Shown piece by piece: positions 54,588-63,780 of a stretch of DNA of 64,000 nt. Source of the DNA: Alloyangia pacifica (lineage in GTDB: Bacteria; Pseudomonadota; Alphaproteobacteria; Rhodobacterales; Rhodobacteraceae); contig NZ_CP022189.1 of the NCBI RefSeq assembly GCF_003111685.1, positions 2,186,001 to 2,250,000 on the forward strand, given 5' to 3'. Positions within the stretch are counted from its first letter, which is position 1, and the number at the start of each line of letters is the position of its first letter. The notes beneath the pieces were generated by a model. It did not search any database. It was not told where the DNA came from and saw nothing but the letters and a program-made list of their open reading frames with translations. Both the position numbers and the translations under genes were made by a program.

Positions 54588-55046
54588 TCAGGCGCGATTC
54601 AGCCGGTCCTCGATCGCATGGGCGTAGTCCGCCATGCGCAGCCGGAACTTCTTTTCGAGATTGGCCCGCGCCAGCTTCAGCGACTGCACCATGAGCCGGG
54701 CCGAGAGCGTCTTCGGCTTCAGCTCGAGGTCCATCGCCACCCGCGTGCGGCTGCGCGACAGCGCCACGAACTCGATCCGCGTCATCACCTCGAGCCCATC
54801 CGTCAAGCTGCGATAGACCAGCAGGTTCGGCGCCGCCTCCTCGACCAGCGTGATATCGGCCGACCGCGCCTTGCCGCGGAAGTTGAACACCGCGTGCCAG
54901 GCATGGCTGCCCGCGCCCTCCGGGTTCACCCGCCGCAGCTCGACCCCGCGCCGCATGATTTGCCGCTCGAGATGATCGAAATTCGTCGCCTCCGCGTAGA
55001 CCCGCTCGACCGGAACCGCGATGTCTTCCTTGGTGGAGATGTCCAT
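54588..55046 (-). CDS. SRPBCC-family (START-like) protein
   Basis: A 152-residue small ligand-binding protein of the SRPBCC/polyketide-cyclase-like superfamily. It begins with [31 protein letters not shown] and contains central beta strands ([43 protein letters not shown]), with a long C-terminal helix ([34 protein letters not shown]). Its stop abuts the xylB stop without a gap. Ligand and role are unknown. Confidence 0.85.
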   Translation of the reverse strand: MDISTKEDIAVPVERVYAEATNFDHLERQIMRRGVELRRVNPEGAGSHAWHAVFNFRGKARSADITLVEEAAPNLLVYRSLTDGLEVMTRIEFVALSRSRTRVAMDLELKPKTLSARLMVQSLKLARANLEKKFRLRMADYAHAIEDRLNRA

Positions 55047-55093
55047 TGCCTGCCTCGTTACCCAGTTCTCACCATTTGCCGCCGCATCTTGGC

Positions 55094-56068
55094 CTATTCA
55101 AGGCGGTCCGCAAGCCAGTTGCGCAGCAGGTGGTTGGCGATCGAGCCGCGTCGCGCCGGCACGATGCCCGGCTCGAGCCCGGCAAAGGCATCGGCGAGCC
55201 GCTCGCGGCTGACCCATTGCGCGGCCTCGATCTCGACCGGGTCGATGGTGATCGCCTCGCTCGTCGCCTCGCCGTGGCAGCCGAGCATCAGCGACGAGGG
55301 CCAGGGCCAGGGCTGGCTGGTGAGCAGCGAGACCGGACCGACCTCGACCCCTGTCTCCTCCATCACCTCGCGGCGCACCGCCGCCTCGACCGTCTCGCCG
55401 GGCTCGATGAAGCCGGCAAGGCAGGAGTACATTCCCTCGGGCCAACCCGGCGACCGGCCCAGAAGGCAGGCATTGCCGCGGGTGATCAGCATGATGACCA
55501 CCGGATCGGTGCGCGGGAAATGCTGGCCGCCACAGGATCTGCAAACCCGCTGCCAGCCCGCCTGCGTCACGTCAGAGGCCGACCCGCAGCGCGCGCAGAA
55601 CCCATGCGTATCGTGCCAGCCGAGGATCGCCTTGGCGGTGGCGGCGAGTTCGGCGTCGCGCGGGGTGAGCGCCATCAGCAGCGTGCGCAGCTCGACGAAA
55701 CGCGCGCCCTCCGGCGCATCCGGGTGGACCTGCACGCTCGGGTCGACAAAGCCCTCTTCTTGCGGCGCGTCGGGCTCCCACGCAGAAATGTCGTAGGCCA
55801 GCACAACCTCGTCCGCCTCGCGCCCAAGGAGCACCGGCCGCGCCCGCGCCGCGCCGAGCAGCGGATGATCCACCGGCAGCCGGAGCAGCTCGGCACAGGA
55901 CGTGCCGCGCGACGCGTCATCGGCAATGAGAGGTTTGCCGCGCCAAAACACCACGCCGCGCGCGCCGGGGCGCTGCATCAACGCCGCAAGGCCCGGGACG
56001 TCGCCGCGCAGCTCCGCCGCCCGATCGAGCCCCGAGCCGCCAAATGTCACCTCTTCCGCCTGCCGCAT
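55094..56068 (-). CDS. nudC: NAD+ diphosphatase NudC
   Basis: A 324-residue Nudix hydrolase of the NudC type, cleaving NADH/NAD+ to NMN and AMP and removing NAD caps from RNA. A zinc ribbon ([10 protein letters not shown] ... [10 protein letters not shown], about residues 170-195) precedes a complete Nudix box ([20 protein letters not shown]). The Nud[13 protein letters not shown] segment follows it and is intact. The start at 56068 has GGAGAC six bases upstream. Confidence 0.95.
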   Translation of the reverse strand: MRQAEEVTFGGSGLDRAAELRGDVPGLAALMQRPGARGVVFWRGKPLIADDASRGTSCAELLRLPVDHPLLGAARARPVLLGREADEVVLAYDISAWEPDAPQEEGFVDPSVQVHPDAPEGARFVELRTLLMALTPRDAELAATAKAILGWHDTHGFCARCGSASDVTQAGWQRVCRSCGGQHFPRTDPVVIMLITRGNACLLGRSPGWPEGMYSCLAGFIEPGETVEAAVRREVMEETGVEVGPVSLLTSQPWPWPSSLMLGCHGEATSEAITIDPVEIEAAQWVSRERLADAFAGLEPGIVPARRGSIANHLLRNWLADRLE

Positions 56069-56281
56069 GCCGTGTCTCCTGCTGGGTCGGGCAAGGGATG
56101 GCACGCGGCGCGCGGACTGGCAACCGATGCGCCCTCCGAGCCGTGCCGGAGGCGCGATGCACAGCCCCCGGCGCATGTCGCAGCGTCATCTGCCAATACG
56201 CGATGCCGCGCGAGGCAATCGTTGCAAGACCGTCTTGAAGCTGCACTATTCCCGCAGCGACGAGACTCGAAGGAGAGCAAG

Positions 56282-58255
56282 ATGCGCAAACTTCCCCAAA
56301 CCCCGATCAGCCGCCGAGGCTTTCTTGCCGGCAGCGCCGCGAGTGGCGCGCTGATCGCGCTGCACCCCTATTCGGCCCGGGCCGCGGCCAATCAGGCGCA
56401 CCTGCGCATTATGGAAACCACAGACCTGCACGTGCACGTCTTCCCCTACGACTATTACGCCGACAAGCCGGTCGACACCGTGGGTCTGTCACGCACCGCC
56501 TCGATCATCGAGAGCATCCGCGCCGAGGCCACCAACACGCTGCTCGTCGACAATGGCGACTTCCTTCAGGGCAACCCGCTGGGCGATTACATCGCCTACG
56601 AGCGCGGCATGAAGGACGGCGACATGCACCCGGTCATCACCGCGATGAACACGCTGGGCTATGACGCGGGCACCATCGGCAACCACGAGTTCAACTACGG
56701 GCTCGGCTTCCTCGAGAAATCCGCCGCGGGCGCGAATTTCCCCATCGTGCTTGCGAATATTGCCAAGAAGCAGGGCGCGAACCCGCGCGAGGACGAGACC
56801 CTGTTCAAGCCCTACGTGATCCTCGACCGCGAGGTCACCGACGGGGCCGGCACTACCCATCCGATCCGCGTCGGCATCATCGGCTTCACCCCGCCGCAGG
56901 TGATGAACTGGGACCGCAAGCACCTCGAGGGCAACGTCGAGGCGCGCGACATCGTCACTACCGCCGAGGCTTTCGTGCCGCAGATGAAGGAAGAGGGCGC
57001 CGAGATCATCATCGCGCTCTCGCACTCCGGTATCGGCGCGGCGCAGCACGAGGACGGGATGGAGAACGCCTCGGTGCCGCTGGCGGCCGTCGACGGGATC
57101 GACGCGCTGATGACCGGTCACAGCCACCTTGTCTTCCCCTCGGCGGATTACGACGGGCAGGACGCCATCGACCTTTCGGCCGGTACCATCCACGGCAAGC
57201 CCGCCGTCATGGGGGGGTTCTGGGGTTCGCACATGGGGCTCATCGACCTGCTGCTCGAGCGCGACGGCAACGCGTGGAAGGTGGTCTCGACCACTTCAGA
57301 AGCGCGCCCGATCTACGAGCGCGGCGAAGACCGCTCGATCACGGCGCTGGTCGAGGACGACGCGGAGGTGCTCGACTCGATCCGCCCCGAGCACGAGGCG
57401 ACGCTGGACTACGTGCGCCGCGCGGTGGGCGAGACCTCGGCGCCGCTCTATTCCTACTTCGCGCTGGTGGCGGATGACCCCTCGGTGCAGATCGTCTCGA
57501 TCGCGCAGAGCTGGTACATCGCGCAGATGCTGAAGGGCACCGAATACGAGGGCCTGCCGATCCTGTCGGCGGCAGCGCCGTTCAAGGCCGGTGGCCGCGG
57601 CGGGCCGGAGTATTACACCGACGTGCCCGCGGGCCCTGTGGCGATCAAGAACGTCGCTGATCTCTACCTCTATCCCAACACGGTGCGCGCGGTGAAGGTC
57701 ACTGGCGCTCAGATCAAGGGCTGGCTGGAGCGGTCTGCGGGCATGTTCAACCAGATCGAGCCCGGCGCCAGCGATGCACCGCTGCTCAACGCCGACTTCC
57801 CGAGCTACAACTTCGACGTGATCGACGGGGTGACCTATCAGATCGACCTGTCGCAACCAGCAATGTTCGACCGCGATGGCAATGTGGTGAACGAGGAGAC
57901 CAACCGGATCGTCAACCTCGCCTACGAGGGAAAGCCGATCGATCCCGAGGCCGAGTTCATCATCGCGACGAACAACTACCGCGCCTCGGGCGGTGGCAGC
58001 TTCCCGGGCACCGGCGACACCATCGTCTTCGAGGCGCCGGACACCAACCGCGACGTGATCGTTCGCTACATCGTCGAGCAGGGCACCATCAACCCGAGCG
58101 CGGACGACAACTGGAGCTTCGCCCCGATGGACGGCACCACGGTGCTCTTCGAGACCGGACCCAAGGCACGCGACTACATGGAAAGCGTCGCCCTCGACAT
58201 CGAGGACGCGGGCGACACCGAGGAGGGCTACGCGCAGTTCCGCATCAAGCTCTGA
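56282..58255 (+). CDS. Tat-exported 2',3'-cyclic-nucleotide phosphodiesterase/3'-nucleotidase
   Basis: A 657-residue periplasmic phosphoesterase of the CpdB/UshA family. A twin-arginine signal ([19 protein letters not shown], about residues 9-27) leads the export. The N-terminal calcineurin-type metallophosphatase domain contains [35 protein letters not shown] and GHSHLVFP, the dinuclear metal site. A C-terminal nucleotide-binding domain starts near residue 390 and includes the [13 protein letters not shown] region. It releases phosphate and nucleosides from cyclic nucleotides. Strong ribosome site gaaggagag precedes the start at 56282. Confidence 0.93.
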   Translation: MRKLPQTPISRRGFLAGSAASGALIALHPYSARAAANQAHLRIMETTDLHVHVFPYDYYADKPVDTVGLSRTASIIESIRAEATNTLLVDNGDFLQGNPLGDYIAYERGMKDGDMHPVITAMNTLGYDAGTIGNHEFNYGLGFLEKSAAGANFPIVLANIAKKQGANPREDETLFKPYVILDREVTDGAGTTHPIRVGIIGFTPPQVMNWDRKHLEGNVEARDIVTTAEAFVPQMKEEGAEIIIALSHSGIGAAQHEDGMENASVPLAAVDGIDALMTGHSHLVFPSADYDGQDAIDLSAGTIHGKPAVMGGFWGSHMGLIDLLLERDGNAWKVVSTTSEARPIYERGEDRSITALVEDDAEVLDSIRPEHEATLDYVRRAVGETSAPLYSYFALVADDPSVQIVSIAQSWYIAQMLKGTEYEGLPILSAAAPFKAGGRGGPEYYTDVPAGPVAIKNVADLYLYPNTVRAVKVTGAQIKGWLERSAGMFNQIEPGASDAPLLNADFPSYNFDVIDGVTYQIDLSQPAMFDRDGNVVNEETNRIVNLAYEGKPIDPEAEFIIATNNYRASGGGSFPGTGDTIVFEAPDTNRDVIVRYIVEQGTINPSADDNWSFAPMDGTTVLFETGPKARDYMESVALDIEDAGDTEEGYAQFRIKL

Positions 58256-58262
58256 GGATCAC

Positions 58263-58290
58263 GCCGGGGGCGCCGCGCGGCGCCCCCGGC
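58263..58290 (+). terminator. Strong hairpin after CpdB-like gene
   Basis: gccgggggcgcc-gcgc-ggcgcccccggc is a 12-bp perfect stem eight bases past the stop. It lacks a T tract but is among the most stable hairpins in the window, and probably stabilises or terminates the transcript. Confidence 0.55.
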
Positions 58291-58510
58291 AGCACCTCGA
58301 CGAGCCCCTCGGTGCGGCGCAGCAGCGGGATCGCGACGACCTGGAAGACACGCATAATCATCGAACCACCCTCCGTGGTGCACGAGGTTTCCGGGGCGCC
58401 TGCCTGACTCAAGCCTGATCCAAAGGCAGACAGCATGGCACGACACCGCGGCCTCGACATTCCCCCGCGCGATGGGTCACATGGCGGCGCCCGATGCAGA
58501 AAGGCCCGCC

Positions 58511-59194
58511 ATGACCACCCCGCTCCCCTTCGCCGCCGTCATCTTCGATCTCGACGGAACGCTCGTGGACAGCGAGCGGGTCGCGCTCGAGGCCGGGCGG
58601 CGCGCCTTCCTGCGTTTCGGCGAGACCGTGGCGCCGGGGTTTCTCGAAGCGCTGATCGGCCGCGACCGAAACGCCGTGGCAAGCGCCCTGCGCGACGCCT
58701 ACGGGCACCTCGACCAGCCGATGCTGCTGCAGGCGATCCGCGAGGAGAGTATCGCCCTGCGCGCGGCCGGCGGCTTGCCGCTAAAGCCCGGCGTGCAGCT
58801 GTTGGTCGAGGAGATCGCCGCACTCGGCCTGCCCATGGCGGTGGCCACCAGCTCGGGTGCGGAGGAGGCCGAGCGCAAGCTTACCCTCGCCGGGCTGCGC
58901 GCACATTTCACTGCGGTGATCGCCTTCGACCACGTCGAGAGCCCCAAGCCCGCGCCCGATCCCTACCTCCTGGCCGCCGAGGCGCTCGGCCATGCGCCGG
59001 AGCTCTGCCTCGCCTTCGAGGACAGCGACACCGGTGCCGCCAGCGCCCGCGCTGCGGGCATGCGCGTGGTGCAGGTGCCCGACATGCTGCCCAGCGACGG
59101 GCTCCATGCGCACCACCTCGCGGCTTCGCTGATCGAGGGCGCGCTGGCCGCCGGCCTGCCACTGCGCAAGAGCGCCGAGGACCTCTCTGCCTAA
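58511..59194 (+). CDS. HAD-superfamily phosphatase
   Basis: A 227-residue HAD hydrolase of subfamily IA, similar to beta-phosphoglucomutase and sugar phosphatases. The nucleophile is in VIFDLDGTLVDSE (about residues 9-21), motif II is VATSSGA, the lysine is in SPKPAPD, and motif IV is FEDSDTGAASA. A cap domain lies between residues 25 and 90. The ATG at 58511 is preferred to 58472. Substrate unknown. Its stop is two bases from the palindromic operator of the next operon. Confidence 0.9.
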   Translation: MTTPLPFAAVIFDLDGTLVDSERVALEAGRRAFLRFGETVAPGFLEALIGRDRNAVASALRDAYGHLDQPMLLQAIREESIALRAAGGLPLKPGVQLLVEEIAALGLPMAVATSSGAEEAERKLTLAGLRAHFTAVIAFDHVESPKPAPDPYLLAAEALGHAPELCLAFEDSDTGAASARAAGMRVVQVPDMLPSDGLHAHHLAASLIEGALAAGLPLRKSAEDLSA

Positions 59195-59195
59195 C

Positions 59196-59215
59196 TTTTG
59201 ATCATTCGATCAAAA
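59196..59215. promoter_or_regulatory. Palindromic operator before NMT1-type ABC operon
   Basis: TTTTGATC-attc-GATCAAAA is an 8+8 perfect inverted repeat. The spacing between TTGAT and ATCAA is six, so it is not an FNR box. The symmetry fits a dimeric TetR- or GntR-type repressor controlling the downstream importer. No regulator gene lies nearby in this window. Confidence 0.6.
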
Positions 59216-59351
59216 ATCAGCAGGGCCGGCGCGCAACTTCTTCCGATCAGGTCTTCCCACCGCCGCATTTCCGGGCAAGCTCGCCGCAAGACGTGACGAA
59301 CACGCCGAAAATCCTGGCGGCCCGACCGCCGCAACACGGAGGAAGACACCC

Positions 59352-60356
59352 ATGACCCCCCGCGCCTTCGCGCTGGCCGCCACCCTCGTGGCCGCCGCCA
59401 CCGCCGCTTCGGCCCAGACCGCCCTGCCCTTCGCACTCGACTGGAAATTCGAAGGCCCTTCGGCCCCCTATTTCGTCGCTATCGACAAGGGCTATTTCGC
59501 CGATGCCGGTCTCGAGGTGGAGATCTCCGCAGGGTCCGGCTCGCTTGACGCCATCCCCAAAGTGGCCACCGGTGCCTTCCCCGTGGGCTTTGCCGACATC
59601 AACTCGCTGATCAAGTTCCTCGACCAGAACCCCGGTGCGCCGGTGACCGGCGTCATGATGGTCTACGACAAGCCGCCCTTTGCCATCATCGGCCGCAAGT
59701 CGCTGGGCGTCGAGGCCCCCAAGGACCTCGAGGGCAAGGTGCTGGGTGCGCCGCCGCCGGATGGCGCATGGGCGCAGTTCCCGATCTTCGCCGCCGAGAA
59801 CAATCTCGACACCTCGAAGATCACCATCGAGCCCGTCGGCTTCCCGACCCGCGAGCCGATGCTGGCCGAGGGCAAGGTGGCCGCCATCACCGGCTTTTCC
59901 TTCACCTCCTATCTCAACACCGCCCGTCTCGGCGTGGATGAGGCCGACATCTCGACCCTCCTGATGGCCGATTACGGCGTCGACCTCTACGGCAACGCGA
60001 TCATCGTCAACACCGACTGGGCCGCCGAGAACAGCGACCTGCTCAAGGGCTTCCTCGCCGCCGTCGCCACGGGCTGGAAAGATGCGGTGGCCGATCCCGC
60101 CGCCGCGGTGGAAAGCCTCGTCTCGCGCAACCCCGCTGCGGATGCTGAGCTGGAAACCCGCCGGCTCGAGTTGGCGCTCGACGCCAATGTGGTCACCGAC
60201 TGGACGAAGGCGAACGGTTTCGGACCGATCGACGACACCCGCATGCAGAGCGCGCTCGAGCAGATCAAGCTGACCTACGAGTTCCAGCACGAGCCCGATG
60301 CCGCGCTCTACTTCACCGGCGACTACCTTCCCGAGGGCGGCTTCCCGCTCGAGTGA
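59352..60356 (+). CDS. ABC transporter substrate-binding protein (NMT1/ThiY-like)
   Basis: A 334-residue periplasmic binding protein of the NMT1/THI5-like family. A signal peptide (about residues 1-21, ending SASAQ) precedes FALDWKFEGPSAPYFVAIDKGYFADAGLEVEI, the conserved start of pyrimidine-, taurine- and sulfonate-binding members. It heads an operon with an ATPase and permease, downstream of a palindromic operator. Candidate ligands are pyrimidine or thiamine precursors or other small amines or sulfonates; sequence alone does not decide. Confidence 0.91.
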   Translation: MTPRAFALAATLVAAATAASAQTALPFALDWKFEGPSAPYFVAIDKGYFADAGLEVEISAGSGSLDAIPKVATGAFPVGFADINSLIKFLDQNPGAPVTGVMMVYDKPPFAIIGRKSLGVEAPKDLEGKVLGAPPPDGAWAQFPIFAAENNLDTSKITIEPVGFPTREPMLAEGKVAAITGFSFTSYLNTARLGVDEADISTLLMADYGVDLYGNAIIVNTDWAAENSDLLKGFLAAVATGWKDAVADPAAAVESLVSRNPAADAELETRRLELALDANVVTDWTKANGFGPIDDTRMQSALEQIKLTYEFQHEPDAALYFTGDYLPEGGFPLE

Positions 60357-60419
60357 GACCCTGACGAAGACCGTGCCGGGACGGCTCTACCGCCCCGGCG
60401 CACCCATGCAAGGCAAGAC

Positions 60420-61217
60420 ATGACCAACCTCATCGAGATCAAGGGCGTGCGCCACGCCTACAAGACCGCCAATGGCCCTCTGCCGGTGCTGGACGGGCTG
60501 GAGCTGTCGGTGCCCGAAGGCGGTTTTGTTGCCGTCGTCGGCCCGTCCGGATGCGGCAAGTCCACGTTGACCAAGTTGGTGGCGGGCCTGCTGAAACCCG
60601 ACGAGGGCGAGGTCTGGCTGCACGGCGAAAAGGTGAAGAGCCCGCGCGCGACCGTTGGCATGGCTTTCCAGAACCCGGTGATGCTGGAATGGCGCTCCAT
60701 CCTCCGGAACGTCATGCTGCCGCTCGAGATCGTGCCGACGAAACTCAACAAGGCGCAGCAGGAAGAGCGTGCCCGCTACCTGCTCTCCCTCGTCGGTCTC
60801 GAGGGCTTCGAGGACAAGCGTCCCTCCGAGCTCTCGGGCGGCATGCGCCAACGCGCCTCGCTCTGCCGCGCGCTTGTGCATTCGCCCGAGGTGCTGATCC
60901 TCGATGAGCCCTTCGGCGCGCTCGACGCCTTCACCCGCGAGGACCTGTGGCAGATCATGCACCAGGTGAAGGAGAAAGAGCCCTTCACCGGCGTTCTCAT
61001 CACCCACGATCTGCGCGAGTCGATCTACCTCGCCGATCAGGTGGTGGTGCTCTCCGGCCGCCCGGCCCGCACCCAGTTCACCCTCGACACGGGGATGAGC
61101 GGCGCGCGCGACATCGAACACCTCTATACGCCGCAGGCTGCCGAGATGCTCGCCACGCTGCGCCATCAGATCGAAATCGCGCAGGGCCGCGCCCCCGCCG
61201 AGACGGCGCCCGCCTGA
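60420..61217 (+). CDS. ABC transporter ATP-binding protein (SsuB/ThiZ-like)
   Basis: A 265-residue ABC ATPase of the nitrate/sulfonate/pyrimidine family. Walker A is GPSGCGKST (about residues 41-49), the Q-loop MAFQNP, the signature LSGGMRQRAS, Walker B VLILDEPFGALD and the H-loop LITHDLRES. It follows the binding-protein gene by 63 bases. The stop shares a base with a 31-codon frame that leads into the permease gene. Confidence 0.93.
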   Translation: MTNLIEIKGVRHAYKTANGPLPVLDGLELSVPEGGFVAVVGPSGCGKSTLTKLVAGLLKPDEGEVWLHGEKVKSPRATVGMAFQNPVMLEWRSILRNVMLPLEIVPTKLNKAQQEERARYLLSLVGLEGFEDKRPSELSGGMRQRASLCRALVHSPEVLILDEPFGALDAFTREDLWQIMHQVKEKEPFTGVLITHDLRESIYLADQVVVLSGRPARTQFTLDTGMSGARDIEHLYTPQAAEMLATLRHQIEIAQGRAPAETAPA

Positions 61218-61312
61218 TGGAACCCGCGGCTTCTTCTCTTTCCAAATACGCATATCCCGCCGCCGAGACCCGCGCCCGCGCCGGTCAGGCCGCGCAGCGG
61301 AGCCCCTCATGA
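61217..61312 (+). CDS. 31-residue coupled leader frame before permease
   Basis: A short frame whose ATG shares a base with the ATPase stop (TGATG) and whose stop overlaps the permease ATG (ATGA). It bridges the 91-base gap without a break, so it could couple translation of the two transporter genes. The encoded peptide includes SSLSKYAYPAA, which is the translation of the dispersed TTCTCTTTCCAAATACGC repeat. It may simply be a chance open frame. Confidence 0.3.
   Translation: MEPAASSLSKYAYPAAETRARAGQAAQRSPS
61231..61251 (+). repeat. Dispersed TTCTCTTTCCAAATACGC motif, copy 3
   Basis: An exact 21-base match to the copy at 12728-12748, here in the gap between an ATPase and a permease gene of one operon rather than at an operon end, and with no hairpin directly before it. 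Confidence 0.75.
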
Positions 61313-62070
61313 CTTTCCGCCAGTTCGCCGTCCCCTGCCTTGCCATCGTGATCTTCCTCGCGCTCTGGGAGGCGCTGGTCTGGGCCATGGGCTGGCCCAA
61401 CTACAAGATGGCCTCGCCCTCCGATCTGCTGCCCGCCTACGAGCGCTACTGGAGCCTGTTCCTCACCATGGGCTGGCAGACGCTCTGGCGCACCGTGGTG
61501 GGGCTGCTCTTCGCTGTGGTCTTCGGCACCGCGCTCGGCATGGTCATGGGCTTCTCACGCACCATGCGCGATGCGCTCTACCCGCTGCTCGTGGGGTTCA
61601 ACGCCGTGCCCAAGGCCACCGTCGTGCCGATCGTGGCGCTGATGTTCGTCGGCATGCACGATTTCAACACCGTGCTCATCGCCTTCATGATCTCCTTCTT
61701 TCCGATCGCCGTTTCGGTCTCGATCGGCCTGTCGACGTTGGAGCCCGAGTACCGCGACATCCTGCGCTCTCTCGGCGCCAGCCAGTCGACCATCTTCTGG
61801 AAGATCGCGCTGCCCAAGACCCTGCCCGAGTTCTTCGGCGCGCTGAAGGTGGCGGTGACCCTGGCCTTCATCGGCACCAACCTGATGGAGATCGTCAGCC
61901 CGCACGGGCGCGGTCTCGGCGCGCTGTTCGACTCGGGCAAGACCAACTCCGATTACCCGCTGATGTTCGCGGTGCTGATCGCCTTGGCCTTCCTCGGCAT
62001 CGTGCTCTACTACGTGGTGGTCGCGCTCGAGAAGGTCTTCGCGGGCTGGGCCGAACGCCCGCAGGGCTGA
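61309..62070 (+). CDS. ABC transporter permease (SsuC/ThiX-like)
   Basis: A 253-residue permease with six helices, partner of the preceding binding protein and ATPase. The EAA loop is EYRDILRSLGASQSTIFWKIALPKTLPEFFGALKVAVTLAFIG (about residues 146-190), typical of the BPD_transp_1 fold. The start overlaps a 31-codon frame. The gene ends seven bases before the convergent AAA ATPase gene. Confidence 0.93.
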   Translation: MTFRQFAVPCLAIVIFLALWEALVWAMGWPNYKMASPSDLLPAYERYWSLFLTMGWQTLWRTVVGLLFAVVFGTALGMVMGFSRTMRDALYPLLVGFNAVPKATVVPIVALMFVGMHDFNTVLIAFMISFFPIAVSVSIGLSTLEPEYRDILRSLGASQSTIFWKIALPKTLPEFFGALKVAVTLAFIGTNLMEIVSPHGRGLGALFDSGKTNSDYPLMFAVLIALAFLGIVLYYVVVALEKVFAGWAERPQG

Positions 62071-62077
62071 GCGCTGC

Positions 62078-63238
62078 TCAGCCCGTCTCCATCCGCGCCA
62101 GCAGCCAGTCGCGCATGTCCGGGTCCTCGAGCGCGTAGCGCCCCCGGCCCGGCCTCCAGACCAGCTGCCTGTCGCGCAGAGCGTCCAGCGCCTTTTGCAC
62201 CGCCTGCGCAGAGGTCTTGCGACCGGCGATCCCGGCGATGCGCTGCACGGTCTTCTCGTGGAAGGGCGCGAAATTCGCTCCGTCGCGGATCAGCACCTCG
62301 AGCACTGCGCGCTGCAGCGTCGTCAGCCCGTCGAAATCCGAACCGTATTGGTCCCAGACCCGCGCCCGCAATTCGTCCGCGCGCTCCTGCAGCGTGCGCT
62401 TCAGCCCGGCGCTGCCGGGCAACCAGGCGGCATGTTGCTGCACCACCTCGACCAGCTTCTCGGGACGGTGACCCAGCAAGCGGAAGGCCTGCGCCACATC
62501 CTCGGGATCGAGCTTGTTGTCCTCGGCCAACCGTGGATTGATCGCCGCCACCAAGGCCTCGACGTAGGGCCGGCCAAGGGTCGGGAAATCCTCGACCCGC
62601 GCGCCGTAGAACGGCTGCTGGTTGGTCGACAGCAGCCCTGCCAGCCCGTCGCGGTTGGAGCCAGTGCAGAGCACGAAGAGCCGCGCGCCCTCGGGTCGCT
62701 GGTTCATTGCATCGCGCGCCGCCTTGAGCGCGAACATCGCGTCGAGCCCGGCCTCGGAGGTCACCGCCTGCTGCGCCTCGTCGATGATGAAGACCACGTC
62801 CGCCTTCGCCCGTGCGCCGATCTCCAGCAGCGCCTCGGTGAGCGTGAGGTTGCGCCCGTCCGCGACGCCGCCGATCTCGGCCCGCAGCCCGCCAATGCTG
62901 ATCGACTTGATCGGCACCGCGTTCGCGGCACGGGCGACGCGCTCGGCGGGGGTCGGCATCCCGGCGATGTCGGCGGCGAGCGCGTCTGCGATGAGTTGGC
63001 CCGGGTCGGCCTTGCGATCCGACCAGAGGTCGACCAGCACGGCGTGATCGCCGCGCGCCTTGAGCACCGGCAGAAGGTCGCGCCGCAGGAAGGTGCTCTT
63101 GCCGGTCCGCCGCGGGGCGGCGAGCATGAGCCCCGAGGGGCTGCCCATCAGCGGGTCGAGCGACAGCCGCCCGGCAATGGTCTCCGCCAGTTCTCTGCGC
63201 GGGACGTAGAAGGCGCCCCGGTTGCTCCTGTCGGTCAT
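62078..63238 (-). CDS. AAA/STAND-type ATPase with C-terminal winged helix
   Basis: A 386-residue P-loop ATPase related to the archaeal-type/ExeA-like AAA proteins. Walker A is MLAAPRRTGKSTFLRRD (about residues 37-53) and Walker B is DVVFIIDEAQQ (about residues 139-149), with LCTGSNRDGLAGL as a likely sensor segment. The C-terminal 90 residues (FDGLTTLQRAVLEVLIRDGANF ... QKALDALRDRQLVWRPGRGRYALEDPDMRDWL) look like a winged-helix DNA-binding domain. The start at 63238 has ggggat nearby. Two palindromic 22-base elements lie upstream. Role unknown; no neighbour suggests a partner. Confidence 0.8.
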   Translation of the reverse strand: MTDRSNRGAFYVPRRELAETIAGRLSLDPLMGSPSGLMLAAPRRTGKSTFLRRDLLPVLKARGDHAVLVDLWSDRKADPGQLIADALAADIAGMPTPAERVARAANAVPIKSISIGGLRAEIGGVADGRNLTLTEALLEIGARAKADVVFIIDEAQQAVTSEAGLDAMFALKAARDAMNQRPEGARLFVLCTGSNRDGLAGLLSTNQQPFYGARVEDFPTLGRPYVEALVAAINPRLAEDNKLDPEDVAQAFRLLGHRPEKLVEVVQQHAAWLPGSAGLKRTLQERADELRARVWDQYGSDFDGLTTLQRAVLEVLIRDGANFAPFHEKTVQRIAGIAGRKTSAQAVQKALDALRDRQLVWRPGRGRYALEDPDMRDWLLARMETG

Positions 63239-63265
63239 CTGTGGATCCCCATGTGTCGCCGACAC

Positions 63266-63357
63266 CTTTATAGCCATGTCGATAAAGCAAGATAGAATGC
63301 GACCGCACCCCGACAAGGGCCGCGCTGTCCGCCGACTTTATACCGATCAAGGTAAAG
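63266..63357. promoter_or_regulatory. Twin 22-base palindromic elements
   Basis: Two related 22-base palindromes occur at 63266-63287 (CTTTATAGCC ... GATAAAG) and 63336-63357 (CTTTATACCG ... GGTAAAG), 70 bases apart start to start. The first lies 28 bases before the AAA ATPase start; the second lies about 50 bases before the ffs -35. They look like operators for a dimeric regulator between two divergent transcription units. Confidence 0.6.
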
Positions 63358-63407
63358 CTTGGAAAAACCCAGAAAGGGCCGGACAAAAAATCTCTGCCCT
63401 GCCCCCC

Positions 63408-63437
63408 TTGCAGTCCTGCCACCGGGCAGCCTATATC
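63408..63437 (+). promoter_or_regulatory. ffs promoter
   Basis: TTGCAG (63408-63413) and TATATC (63432-63437) are separated by 18 bases, placing the start at about 63443, at the 5' end of the SRP RNA. Confidence 0.65.
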
Positions 63438-63440
63438 AGG

Positions 63441-63540
63441 CTCGAGAGGTTGGCGCGGGCGAGCGCCTCGCCAACCCGGTCAGGTCCGGAAGGAAGCAGC
63501 CGTAACGAGCCCCGCTTGGGTCGTTGTCCAGCCTCTCACC
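63441..63540 (+). ncRNA. ffs: Signal recognition particle RNA (4.5S, small bacterial type)
   Basis: SRP RNA gene, about 97 bases; binds Ffh to target nascent membrane proteins to the translocon. The universally conserved domain IV apex is present: GGTCAGGTCCGGAAGGAAGC followed by AGCCGTAAC, with the GGAA tetraloop and the symmetric/asymmetric internal loops. The ends pair as gagaggttgg with ccagcctctc, closing a single hairpin as in E. coli 4.5S RNA. Exact ends are approximate within a few bases. It has its own promoter. Confidence 0.96.
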
Positions 63541-63715
63541 TTACCCCCCTCAGGACGACCAGACCCTGCGAGAGCGCCCGCAATCCACCGCGGCTCGATC
63601 GGCACCCGCCGACGATCGACCTCGGAAGTCGGCACGCGCACCGCAGCAAGGGTGGCAGGTCCGGCAGAGGAGCGCAGGCCGCATTCCGGACCACCCTCTT
63701 GTCGAAAACACAAGA

Positions 63716-63744
63716 ACCCGGACCCCTGCTGGAGGGACCCGGGT
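63716..63744 (-). terminator. Terminator of small hypothetical gene
   Basis: An imperfect stem (acccgg ... ccgggt) followed on the minus strand by tcttgtgttttc, about 37 bases past the stop of the gene at 63781-63996. Between ffs and this hairpin I see no gene (about 175 bases). Confidence 0.55.
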
Positions 63745-63780
63745 GAGTGCAGGAGGCCAGATCAGGGTCTGTTCAGGCGC

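Noticed and set aside
59198..59213. FNR box before the NMT1-type importer
   Set aside because: TTGAT and ATCAA are present but separated by six bases instead of four.
59196..59351. TPP riboswitch before the NMT1/ThiY-like importer
   Set aside because: The conserved thi-box pattern (CTGAGA and partner helix) is absent from the leader. Only the palindromic operator is evident.
62078..63238. AAA ATPase as part of an antiphage or toxin-antitoxin system
   Set aside because: No nuclease, toxin, protease or other effector gene is adjacent. Neighbours are an ABC permease and ffs.
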